In this document: positions 34,160 through 44,802 of the stretch, piece by piece
Numbering within the stretch: position 1 is the first letter of the stretch
Layout of the letters: each line of letters starts with the position of its first letter
Assembly: GCF_963169125.1 (NCBI RefSeq)
Contig: NC_084795.1
Coordinates: 141,459,766 to 141,523,765, forward strand
DNA length: 64,000 nt
DNA from: Humulus lupulus
Taxonomy: Eukaryota; Streptophyta; Magnoliopsida; Rosales; Cannabaceae
Reading direction: 5' to 3'
Notes under the pieces: generated by a model
What the model saw: the letters and a program-made list of their open reading frames with translations, nothing else
The model's database searches: none
Told to the model about the DNA's origin: nothing
Program-made: the position numbers and the translations under genes

Positions 34160-36205
34160 ATGGGGGTAGGACCAGCCGAAGATCTTGACATAGTCCTACT
34201 AGATGAGGAGGACCCAACTAAAGTAATTAAAGTCGGGAAGGAGCTAAAGGTGGAAATTAAGGCACGGTTGGTAGAATTTTTGAAGAAGAACGAAGACGTC
34301 TTTGCCTGGTCACATAAGGACATGGTTGGAATTTTTCTATCCATGATAAGCCATGTCCTCAATGTGGACAAGAACTACCCACCGGTGCAACAAAAGAGGA
34401 GACTGCTTGACAAAAACCGATCTCAAGCCCTGAAGGAGGTGGTTAAGCAGCTCAAGGAAAACAGTTTTATAAGGGAGGCCTACTTCCCAGATTGGGTATC
34501 AAACCCCGTACTGGTCCCAAAGCCAAATGGGAAATGGAGAACATATGTGGACTTCATAGATCTTAACAAGGCCTGCCCCAAAGACTGCTTCCAACTACCC
34601 AGAATAGACAAACTGGTCGATGCAACTGCAGGACATGAAATACTCACATGCATGGATACGTATTCTAGGTATAATCATATAAGTATGCACCCTCCCTATG
34701 AAGAACATACCAGCTTCCAGACAGACAAGGGATTATACTATTATAAGGTGATGTCATTCGGCTTGAAGAACACAGGAGCCACCTACCAGCATTTAGAGAA
34801 TGACATGTTTCGAGACTTGATCGGAAAAATTATGGAGGTATACGTTAATGACATGTTGGTCAAGTCCAAAGAAGTTGGAGGGCATGTTCAAAACTTGGAG
34901 GAATGCTTTGCTATACTTAGAAAGTATAGCATGAAGTTAAACCCTCTCAAGTGCTCATTTGGAGTTGGTTTTGGTAAGTTTCTTGGATACATAGTCAATT
35001 CACGTGGATTTAAGGCTAACCCCGAGAAGATCAAAGCATTGATTGACATGAAGTCACCTACCACAATCAAAGAAGTGCAAAGCTTAATAGGAAGAGTAGC
35101 TGCACTAAGTAGATTCATATCGAAGTCAACAGACAAGTGTGTCCCCTTCTTTAACCTGCTGAGAGGCAGCAAGAAGATCCAATGGACCGAGGAATGCGAG
35201 AAAGCTTTCCAAGCCTTGAAAGAGCATCTCGCTCAACCTCCCCTCCTAGCGAAGCCAATATATGCTGAAGTACTATTCATCCATTTGGCAATCACCGAGC
35301 ATGCAATTAGCGTTGCTTTGGTAAAAGAAGAGAACAGGGTACAACACCCTGTGTACTATATCAGTAAAAGGCTAATAGGTGCAGAGTCTAGGTATCCCCC
35401 TCTTGAAAAGCTATCCTATATTTTAGTAATCGCCTCTCAAAAGTTGCGTCCATACTTCCAAGCTCACTCGATCCGAGTCTTTACTGATCAACTGCTGAGA
35501 CAAGTTCTACAGAAACCAGAGGCCTCGGGAAGATTACTCAAGTGGACAGTGGAACTAGGACAGTTTGACATCACTTATCATTTAAGGACGGTGATAAAAG
35601 GACAAGAATTGGCAGACTTCATAGTCGAAGGCACCAACCTTGAAGACACTACCTACCAATCGGAGAATGGAGATATCGAGAAAGAAGGAGATACTCCTAT
35701 ATGGAAGCTATATGTTGATGAGGCATCCAATGAACACAACTCAGCCATAGGAATCATACTTATCACTCCGGAGAATAACCGAATCCATTGCGCTCTCAGA
35801 TTTGGATTCAACACTTCAAACAACAAGGCTGAGTATGAGGCATTATTAGCAGGATTACGCTTGTCTCGGGATGTACGTGTGCAGTCCCTGGAGATATTCA
35901 GCGATTCCCAGCTAGTGGTGTACCAGGTACTAGGGGAGTATCAAGCCAAGGGACTTAGGATGGTGCAATACCTGAACAAGGTGAAGGACTTGTTGACATA
36001 GTTCAAGAAATACTCCATTACACAAGTCCCGAGGGAGCAGAATGCCAATGCTGATGCCTTAGCCAAGATTTCCAGTGCTAAAGATGCGGACACCCTGAAT
36101 GTCATTCCCATCGAATCCTTGGCAAAAAGAAGCATAGCTGAGAAGGAGGCAAATGTATTATTTTTTAATTATCTGTGTAACAACCATTGTGCTCCAATGA
36201 ATTAA
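34160..36205 (+). pseudogene. pol: RT, RNase H and second RNase H-like domain of the Tat element; integrase missing
   Basis: A frame of 613 codons (34160-36001) stays open and then continues after one TAG to 36205. RT motifs include VPKPNGKWRTYVDF (residues about 121-134) and FGLKNTGATYQ. The catalytic box reads YVND with Asn at codon 230 (AAT at 34847-34849) in place of the first Asp of YVDD, which should abolish polymerase activity. RNase H follows (FTDQLLRQVLQKPEASGR), then a second RNase H-like domain (WKLYVDEASNEHNSAIG), a Tat-lineage hallmark. Normally 'YVDGSSN' is expected there. The frame ends where integrase should begin, and no integrase motif occurs before 38000. Confidence 0.88.
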
Positions 36206-36260
36206 TGAATTTTATTTCTTAAGTTTCACTTAATTCTTTCAATTTCTTTCAACGAGGGAC

Positions 36261-37130
36261 TTGTCCTTTAGACCTGTTAACCCCATCAGATCATGTTTGA
36301 TTCTGGTCCTTGAGGGACCTATCTACCCATACAATCCAAAAGAGAGACAGGTCCTAGGACCTTGTCTTCAAATTATCAGATCATGTTCAATTCTGGTCCT
36401 TGAGGGACCTATCGATCCATACAATCCAAATGAGAGACAGGTCCTAGGACCTTGTCATCAAGTTATCGAATCATGTTCGATTCTAGTCCTTGAGGGACAT
36501 ATTGACCCACAAGATCAAAACAAGAGACTGGTCTGAGGACCTTGTCGCCAAACTATTTGATCATGTTCAATCCTGGTTCTTGAGGAATCTATCGACCCAC
36601 ACGATCAACAAGAGAGACAAGTCCTAGGACCTTGTCGTCAAATTATGGATCATGTTCAATCTTAGTTCTTGAGGAGCCTATCCACCCATATGATCCAAGC
36701 AAGAGACTGGTCTGAGGACCTTTTGTCAAATTATTTCATGTTGTTCGATTCTTGTTCTTGAAGAACCTGTCGACCCACATGATCAACAAGAGAGACAGGT
36801 CCTTGGACCTTGTCGTCAAATTATCGACCCACACGATCTTAGTTCTTGAGTAGCCTATCGACCCATATGATCCAAATAAGAGACTAGTTCAAGGACCTTA
36901 TCGCCAATTTATTTGATCATGTTCGATCTAGGTTCTTGAGGAACCTATCAACCTTTACGATCAACAAAAGAGGTGCTTCGAGGACCAATCGCCATTATTT
37001 GATCAGATTCAATTCTAGTTCTTAAGGAATCTATTGACCCTTATGATAAAAAAAAAGACTGGTTCGAAGATCAATCACCATCATCGGATCATAATCGAAT
37101 CTGGTCCTTGAGGGACCAATCCATAATTTG
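36261..37130 (+). repeat. Diverged ~90-bp tandem repeat block
   Basis: About nine to ten units, each with GATCATGTTCRATTCTGGT, CTTGAGGGACCTATCGACCC and a GGACCTTGTCGTCAAATTAT end. Unit starts are near 36289, 36379, 36479, 36559, 36648, 36735, 36913, 37000 and 37086. Divergence rises to the right. The first three units are in frame because 90 is divisible by three, giving a 91-codon repeating frame (36261-36536). Tat-lineage elements are known for tandem repeats in the region after pol. Confidence 0.85.
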
Positions 37131-38003
37131 ATCTAAGACTCGTTACAAGCTCAATTAGCCCATCTAGACTCGGTTGGTCCTACTTAAACACTTCTGTCTA
37201 CAATCATTATAACGAGTACACGAGAGATTATGTAGATCGTGATCGACACTTGCTACATAATCTGCATCTATGTATAGGTATCATTACTACTGAGTATGAA
37301 ACCATCACTCGACTACCAATGAGGGACAAGCATTTGCTGCTTGGATCATTGGATAAAAACGATACTACTATGTGTCTAAATGCTCGAAGCAAGGCATGGT
37401 CAAGTAGCAAGTGACCAAGGCTTTTAAATCCATAATCACTTAGGGGGCATATAGTACATACCGATCGGGGTATACATGAGCAATGAGGGGGTGACCTTAA
37501 GTACTAAGCAAGCTCAAGTTTTTCTAGGACATTTGTTCAACATATGTCTCGAAAATTCAAAAAACAAAAACAAAAAATCATTGGTGAGGAGACTCCTAGC
37601 CATGTCTCTTATAGGGTGGTCAGCCTATCACCCATGGGGTGGTCAACCTGACCTGTTTTGTTCATGGTTCTTGGTGAGGTATCATGCTACACACATTACC
37701 ATGGTTTTTAGCATGAAAAACATAAAAGAGTAAGGTTAGTATGGCACATGAAATACATGTGTTCAGAGTGTACTGATACTTGAACCAATGAGGGTTGTGA
37801 GTTAATGTACTTTGTAAGTATTAGAAATAAAAAATTTCAATCAATACACTCAGTACTCATAAAAAAAAAGCATAAAGGCATAAAATGTCATATGTAAAAA
37901 CTGTCAAGTACAAGGTGTCCTACCAATGGCATAAAAGGAAAGACAGAATAAAAGACCAAAAAGAAGACTAACTAGGGTGAGGATTATCATCTGAAAGACC
38001 ACC
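37131..38003. other. Spacer between repeat block and antisense gene
   Basis: No coding frame is supported. It holds a polypurine-tract-like TTAGGGGGCATATAGTACAT at 37438-37458, discussed separately, and two GGGTGGTCAGCC-type motifs near 37611-37650 that also occur in this element's LTRs. Confidence 0.5.
37438..37458 (+). other. Internal polypurine-tract-like motif
   Basis: ACTTAGGGGGCATATAGTACAT matches 61025-61046 of the second Tat element (TGGGGGGCATATAAGTACAT). In both it is preceded by GGTCAAG..CAAGTGACCAAGG. Possible second plus-strand priming site or a relic of an older 3' end. Confidence 0.5.
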
Positions 38004-38513
38004 CTAAGCCTCGGCAGCCTCGCGAGCCAGACACTTCCTAAGCTCCTTCGCTCGCGTCCTCTAGCAAATGAAATCCAAGTTCAGATCTTTGTTGGACTTC
38101 CAGATCAAGTAGAAGCAAGAGAAAGCTGTCTCTGAATACTCATGTAGAGCCTTGTCCCGGGCAGCCTCGACCTCTTTCTCCTTCTCACTAAGAGCATCCT
38201 TCCGCAGTTGGTCCATGTCAGCAATCAACTTCCCTTTCTCAACTTCAGACTATTGGAGCTGATCGGCAAGTTTCCCCTCCATCTTAGTTATCCTGAGAGT
38301 CAACTCAGTCACTTCCTACTATTTGAGCTCCATGGTACTGCGAAGAGTGTTGACCTCCTCATCTTTCAAAGAGACGTCCACATCCCTGGAGACAAGAACA
38401 CGGCTAAGGTCTAGCACCTCCTGGTGGACAGCTTCAAGCTCAGAATGAAGGTTGGAAACTGTAGAGGTATACTCTACAGACCTATCACGGACATGGGAGA
38501 CCAACATCAGCAC

Positions 38514-38591
38514 CTACGAAAAACCTACAAGTGTTACATAAACATTAGCACACAAGCTAACTAGATAAGAAGAAAAAAGTAGAGGACTTAC
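38514..38591 (-). other. Predicted intron (78 nt) of the antisense gene
   Basis: Minus strand: donor CAGACT|GTAAGT, acceptor TTCGTAG|GTGCTG, phase 0. Unspliced reading hits a stop soon after 38540; spliced reading continues into the coiled coil. The second element has an intron at the equivalent place (61971-62054), also phase 0. Confidence 0.7.
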
Positions 38592-38982
38592 AGTCTGGAT
38601 GTGAAGGAGTGACTTCGTTAGGATGGTGCTCAAGTCCTCATTCTTAATCCCATTGAAATTCATTGTCATCTGCTCTAGATGGGACGCTTGGTCCATGATG
38701 GCACCTAGATTCTGTATGGCAGACTGGTGTGGCTCAGATAAGGGAAAAGGCACAGAAAAGGAGGCACCCGCATCAGTGAAGATGGGAGAAACCGATGTAA
38801 GCAAGGATGGCTCTGCCTCTGCAACAGGAGTAGACACAAAAGGTGTCAGATGAGGCACCTCAGGAGAACCTCCATTATCAACTCATCCTCAACCCTGACC
38901 CTCTTAGCTACTCGGACAGAAGGACTGGTCTCGGTGGGAGTCGACGTCTGCTGGGTATGGAAAAAAGGGAATATGTTTGAAC

Positions 38983-39058
38983 CTACAAAAGAAGATCAAA
39001 TGTTAGAAGGATATCAAGCACAGATGAATCATAAAATAAAGGTGATAAAGTGTCGAAC
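38983..39058 (-). other. Predicted intron (76 nt) of the antisense gene
   Basis: Minus strand: donor GGAG|GTTCGA, acceptor TTTTGTAG|GTTCAA, phase 1. After splicing the frame gives Gly-Ser-Asn-Ile-Phe, and the equivalent intron in the second element (62479-62575) is followed by Ala-Ser-Ala-Asn-Ile-Phe, also phase 1. Confidence 0.68.
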
Positions 39059-39835
39059 CTCCTGAATGAGATTCAAGCTCGAACATAGTCTCATCAAAGT
39101 TATCTGAAACATGCGATGAGTATGCGACAGATGCACCAACCTCATCACCCTCCTGTCCAGCTAGCACAAGCAAAGAGGGTACCTCCTCGACATGAATAGG
39201 TCCCGGGGACGAGCTCGGCCCATCTTCATCCGGAACATCGGCTATAGTAGAAGGAAACAACCCGACCTTCCTAAGGTTCTTTGAAGTAACGAGGGTCTTG
39301 ACATTCTTCTCCTCAAGCGTCATGGCAATCAATGCCTTGGCCGTAACTACCATAGTCTTGGTCGGGAGCGGTCTATAAAAAGGCCCGACGTGCATAAACT
39401 TGGAGTATTTGGCCTTTGCATCCTTGGTGAAGAAATATTTTTCTGCATATCTAAATCCCTTGCTATTTCCAGAGATCTGTTCCAAGAAGGTGTTGGTACC
39501 GTCGCTTGTATAATGGTCGAAGTGGAAATACCTCGAGTTTTGCCGAGAATGGTTCGTCTCTAGATCGAATAAGTAATGGATCTCGTGAGGCACTGGAGCA
39601 GCCCTTTTTTGCGATGATAGATAATGTACAATGCAGATTACACCAAGATCACATTGGGAGCCAGTTGAGAAGGACTAATACCAAAATAATCTGCCATGCT
39701 CTGGAAGTATGGATGAAGAGGAAGTACAGCGCTAGACTTGATGGCAGAACGTGTCCAGGTGGACATACCCAAAGGGGGATCGTCAACTCTGTCATTTGGA
39801 GCAGGGATAGTAATATGTACACCAGCAAGGTCAAA

Positions 39836-42800
39836 TGTAACATCCCAAAATTACCTAATATGGCTTAGGGCCTTGATTAGGGGGCCAGGATGGAAATATA
39901 TGGAGTTATATGCTTATTTGTTATATTTAATTGCAATTATGTGAATTATGTGATATGACTAGTTGTGCATGTTTAGGGGTATTAAATATGCATGCAGGCT
40001 CGTTTCTTATTAGAAGGGAAATCTTTGAAATTTGGCCCGTTGCGGGCATAGTTGTATATTTATGTGCATATATGTGATATATGTGTTGGACCACATTATT
40101 ATGTGGATTTATTTGAGTTACTAGGCACGAGGCGATCCTAGGGAGCAAGTTAGCGGGAAAGTCACAACAGGACCAAATACCCGACTCCAGGTGAGTCGAG
40201 GGGTATTTTGGGTATTAAGCATTTAATGGGGTTATCGGGTAATGGAAATAAATAATTGAAGATGTATTTGAAGTTAGTGAGTTTAGGAGGGAATATTGGA
40301 GAATTTGACCATTTTGCCCTCGGGGACGTTTTGGTACCTCGAGCCTCGGGAGTCGCTTAAGTCATTTAACCTTAGGAAACTAAAGACAAAACACAAAACA
40401 CTTAAACACTAACTGACTCTTTCTTCCTGACCTCACTCTTTTTCTCTCTAAGTTGCTTCAAGCTTGTTCTTGGGAAAATTGAGAAGGATTTTTGCTAAAA
40501 ACACAAGAATTAAAGGCTTGGGATTGGAATTTGGAAAGCTTGTGGTTAGAGGATCATTATTCATAACTAAGGTAACCATTCAAATTCTCTATTATAAGTG
40601 AATTTCTATAGAATCTATGGTTGCTTTGAAGTGTTCTTGAATTTTTAGCTTGAAGATTGTTGTTTTGATGAGTTTTAAGACTGAATTTTTGTTGGCTTTT
40701 GTCGCTGGGAAGATGTTAGAAATATTGTGGGGATTGAATTATGGTTTTGGGGAGAAAGTGGACTAACTTGTATTGAAGTTGGCTGTTGAAAATTGAAGAA
40801 AATTTGGGTTCGTGGGGTGAAATCGCGACCTTGTTCTTGAGGGGTCGCAACTCAGCTTGAACTCAGGGCCTTGGGAGGTCTTTGTCTTGGAGGCATGCCG
40901 CGACCCTTAAGGGGAAGTTGCGGCCCCCGTCCCTTAGACAAAGGGGGAGGCTTTCGGGTAGGAGGGGTGCGCTGCGACCCTCATGGTCAAGTCGCGGCCC
41001 TCCTGGGCATTTTTGGCCTTGGGAAATTTTAAAAAATGGGAACCTTTTTTTTAGGGCTCATGATCGATTTCGCTACCCGGTTTAGTGGAAGTTGAGGCCT
41101 CGAAGGCTAGGACTCGGTCTGGAACCCTTTATTTACTCATTATTGATGGAATCCTATATTATTGTTGTGACTAGGTTATCGCTAGGTGCTCAGAACCGAG
41201 ATCGTGCTCGAGGGTCCTTCTTATTTACGCTATACTCAGACCTGAGGTAAGAAAATTGTACCCAATACATGTTATATGTGATTAGGGCTTGGCTCGACTG
41301 TTATCAATTATCATGAATAGGGCTTAGACCTCAAGGACATCTATATTTAAGCTTTTATTTTACATGTTGGATAATACTTGTTTAAGTATTTCATGTTCGT
41401 TGTATGAACTTCGTGGTTAGGGCATGGAGCCCCATTAAATAAGTATGATTAGTGTTGTTATAATGGTTGTTTGATGCTGTTATGTGATTAACATGCATAC
41501 GTGCGTATTTTATTGGGATATGCCTATCCATATCTATTTCTGTACTTAGGTCTGTGTTCCTAGATTAGGGCTTGAATTATTAGTTAAGGACGACAAAAGC
41601 GTGTTGCGTGATGGTCGAAAGGCTTATGCCTAAACCAACAACGTATTATTACGTTGGCCGAATCTATGGTCGCTTGTAAACCAAGGGGTTGGGCTAGCTC
41701 TATGGCTAGTTATTCAGAGCTAAGGGCGAGGGCCCCAGATGACTCTATTGTCACATAGCTAGGGCATAGGCCCCGGGGTTGGCTCTAAGCCAACTGTTAG
41801 GGCTGCGACCCCAAGTTGGTCCAATGACAACTTGTTTGTAACTGTTGACGCGGTTCTTCGCCAACAGGTAATTAAGAGAAGAAGAGAAAGGGATTAGTGC
41901 TAATAATGAACCGAAACAGATATATGATCTTAGAAAATGGAAAGGTGACTCAAGGCACGGTTTTTAAGTGGTTCAAAGGTTAAAATCCTTCTACTCCACT
42001 AGTCAATATTATTGCTCTATTATGGGTTTATCATTACAGGATATTTCTTACAAGAGATAATCCAACCCCTATCAACTCCCAGGGTCTCCATATTTATAGG
42101 AGAAGGCACCTGGGAGTTGGTAAGAAGGTCATCCCGTGACCTTTTTACCTATCATATCAACTCTGTGACATTCATGATTAATTCCTAAACCTGACACATA
42201 AGTGTGGTCAAATCAATAGGTAAGGGCTGCACGACCCAACCCAGTCGTGGGTGTCTGAATACACACATTCCTGCTGCGTGTCCGAGAAGTCAGGGGCATA
42301 TCAGACACGTGCACTCTGATATATGCACGTTTACCTTGCGTGTGTTGAATTTACAAAGGGTCATAGCCTCCATATCCAGCTCGTACCACGAGCTGGATAC
42401 TTAACTCGACCTTCGGCCTTCAGAGTCCGGACTCAAGTCTTAGGCAATCTTGGCGAACCCTTGGGTTACCTCGAGCTAAGGAGGTACGACCTTATGACGG
42501 AAGCTCCAGTCTTGGGGATGTCCACGAGATAATCATGATTAGGTCGCAGCTCAGCCCGCTAATCAGCCCGTGGGAAAATCAGGGCGTACAGTAACTAAAC
42601 AATTATATCTGTTGGTTATTATTGCTGGACATGGTATGGGTATCTGGAAGTTTATATTTTCTGTTTATCCACATGTTGAGTTTTCTTGTTGAGCCTTGGC
42701 TGATGGGTGCTTTGTGGTGAAGGTAAGGGAAAGGGAAAGCTTGACCAGCCATGAGTTGGAGAGCTTCGGTGGCAGTGTGTACATATGCGGCTGCTCAACC

Positions 42801-43101
42801 ACCATGGCCGGGGATATCTCAGAGGAACTAGGGACATAGCTTTATTTTTGTCGCTTAGGTCGACCGAATGTAACTTTTGATGTATTTACACCTATTTAAA
42901 AGTTTAGTTGTAATATTTTGGGATCCCATGTCTGTATGAATCTTTTTAAGTAAATGTCAACAGTCGTTTTGACAAAAATCTTTAACCTTAACCTTTGACA
43001 TTAACCATAGTTACACATTTTAAAACCAAATGACTTGGTTAGCAAGTCTAACACGATTTAAAGTACACAGTGTAACAGACCTGGATTAGGAGGACGTTAC
43101 A
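39836..43101 (+). repeat. 5' LTR of the second Tekay-type element (about 2.5 kb plus insertion)
   Basis: Begins TGTAACATCCC, ends AGGACGTTACA. Splice-like AG|GTAAC (40571/40572), AG|GTAAG (41246/41247) and AAG|GTAAGG (42722/42723) occupy the same relative places as in the other long LTRs. Interrupted by a solo LTR at 41843-42590. A segment of about 68 bp (about 41514-41580) is absent from the 3' LTR, with TTATT at both borders. Confidence 0.9.
41843..42590 (-). mobile_element. Solo LTR of an unidentified family (748 bp)
   Basis: Bounded by perfect TSD GTAAC (41838-41842 and 42591-42595). The minus strand starts TGTACGCCCTG and ends CGCGTCAACA. A strong TATAAATATGG on the minus strand at about 42089-42098 fixes the orientation. 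The end GTCAACA resembles the Tat LTR ends here, so a Tat-like family is possible. It contains a perfect 12-bp inverted repeat (42373-42384 and 42388-42399). Confidence 0.88.
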
Positions 43102-43104
43102 ACT

Positions 43105-43116
43105 TGGTATCAAAGC
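43105..43116 (+). other. Primer site, initiator Met-tRNA type
   Basis: TGGTATCAAAGC, one base different from the standard site, three bases after the LTR end. Confidence 0.85.
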
Positions 43117-43684
43117 TGCCAAGGTTTAAAGGTTCCTGGAGACTGGCCGGTCATGTACACTAGCCACAAAAGACAAGCTCGACTCAGGGTTTGGTAACTA
43201 CTATGCTATTATGTGTTTAAACGCTTAAACATGATATGAATGCCTTACATGCGTGCCTGTTTAGGAAGCATGAGATATTCTGATAGGGCATGGCCCTTGA
43301 CTGCTGCATGAATGATAAAGAACGTTCTTATTAGCATCGTTACTGCTTGTGAATGCAAAGGAACCACTTATTAGCGCTACTATTTGTATATAGGCAAGGA
43401 AATGCTTATTAGCACTATTTGTACTAGCAGGGATTGGAAGAACATGCTTATTAGCTATATTAGACTTGTGGAAATGATCGGATATGTTTATGTGTATTGT
43501 TAATTGCTGATAGATATCAGGAAGTGCTTATTAGCACCATGAATGAATATATTGCATGATGGCATGCTTATTAGAATTGCACTTGTTTGCAATATGTTGA
43601 TCTTGGACCGTCAAGTGACAAGATGTATAGTTATTACTTAACTAATGGCCGATTTGATCTCTGTAGGGTGAATTGAGTAACAAT

Positions 43685-44802
43685 ATGAATCCTCGAAGGT
43701 CAAAGAGATTTGTTGGCTAGGAGTTACAGGCCAGTGAAGGGAATGACCAGGGCCAAGCCCCTCCGCCAACTCCAGAAAACTGGCAACAGGTGCTTGCAGA
43801 CATGCAAGCAAGATTAGAGAGGCAGGAAGAGGAGATACGCCTCTTGAGACAACAACAGGTTCCCGCAGGGAACCTACAACCCACGGTACCGGCAGTGATA
43901 CAGCCAAAGGTACCAGCAGTAGTGCAGCCCCAGGTAGAGGGAGATAGGTGGGAACCCCTGTATGAGAGGTTCAGGAAGCAACACCCTCCAGTCTTTGAGG
44001 GTGGTTCAAATCCACTGAAGGTTGAGCAGTGGATGACCATGATAACCACCATCTTGGATTTTATGAGGGTAGGTGGTAACGAGAGAGTGGCCTGCATCAC
44101 TTCTATGTTTCGGGAGGATGATCGAATATGGTGGGAGGTGGTATCCCATACCAGAGTAGTGACCACCATGTAATGGGAAGAGTTTAGAACCCTGTTCAAT
44201 GAGAAATACTATAATGACACAGTTAAAGTTGCAAAGGCTGAGGAGTTTAGCAAATTACTTTAGGATAACATGACAGTGACTGACTATGCCCTAAAGTTTG
44301 ATAGATTGGCAAAGTTTTCTGGGGATCTGGTGCCCACTTATGGGACCAAAAGAGAGAGGTTTCTTCAAGGGCTACAACCTATGATAGCCCGGGACGTTTG
44401 TATTACTGCTATGCCAGGAGTGACTACTTATGCACAGGATGTGAAGAAGGCGCTTATAGCTGAGAGTGCAAAGAACAAAATCTGTGAGACCGAGACCACC
44501 ATTTTCAGGTTTTTGTAGGGGAGGAGGCCCAGTGATTAGAAGAGGAAGACTCCAGACACAACTTCAGATCCAGGGATAGATAGGAGGCCACGGGGCATGC
44601 AGATGGGCTGCCAAAGTGGTGGTGAGACATGGAGGGCATTCCCAGAGTGTGCTAGGTGCAGGAGGCACCATATCAGGGAATGTTAGGTGAAGGCCTGTTT
44701 TGTTTGTGGTAGTATGGGAAATTTGAAGAAAGACTGCCTGATAGCCAGAAAGAAGGATCCGAAGAGGGTGGATAGCCAGACGCCAGCTCGGGTGTTCACC
44801 AT
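43685..44802 (+). pseudogene. gag: gag of the second Tekay-type element, inactivated
   Basis: The ATG at 43685 starts Met-Asn-Pro-Arg-Arg-Ser-Lys-Arg, then a TAG at codon 12. The coiled segment LADMQARLERQEEEIRLL and the gag core (about 43940-44400, with RIWWEVVSHTR and YALKFDRLAKFSGDLVP) follow in order. Stops at 44170 and 44261 break the core. The zinc knuckle near 44695-44740 reads CFVCGSMGNLKKDC, in which the histidine is replaced by Asn. Best preserved gag in the window after the mutations are set aside. Confidence 0.86.

Larger units (their letters stand above)
38004..39835 (-). pseudogene. Antisense gene of the Tat element, middle and C-terminal part (Transposase_28-like, coiled coil)
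   Basis: Read on the minus strand from 39835. The first 200 bp encode a domain with LPLHPYFQSMADYFGISP and SQLAPN, matching the 'putative gypsy type transposon' family (Transposase_28, recognised from memory). One stop and a shift in an A-run near 39605 follow, then PHEIHYLFDLETN, which parallels PHEVNFLFDLKSN in the second element. Two GT-AG introns (38983-39058 and 38514-38591) are in frame when removed. The C-terminus is a coiled coil (SNLHSELEAVHQEVLDL) ending in a conserved block around 38080-38130 with CFYLIWKSNKDL, comparable to CFYEFWKHNQSA of the other copy. Stop at 38004-38006. Function unknown; the gene lies antisense to gag-pol. Confidence 0.75.

Noticed and set aside
36261..36536. 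91-codon repeat-containing frame as a real gene
   Set aside because: It follows only from the 90-bp tandem repeat; later units break the frame and no start context or homologue is evident.
36261..37130. CRISPR-like array
   Set aside because: Units are contiguous and diverge throughout; there are no constant repeats alternating with unique spacers, and the context is a plant retrotransposon.
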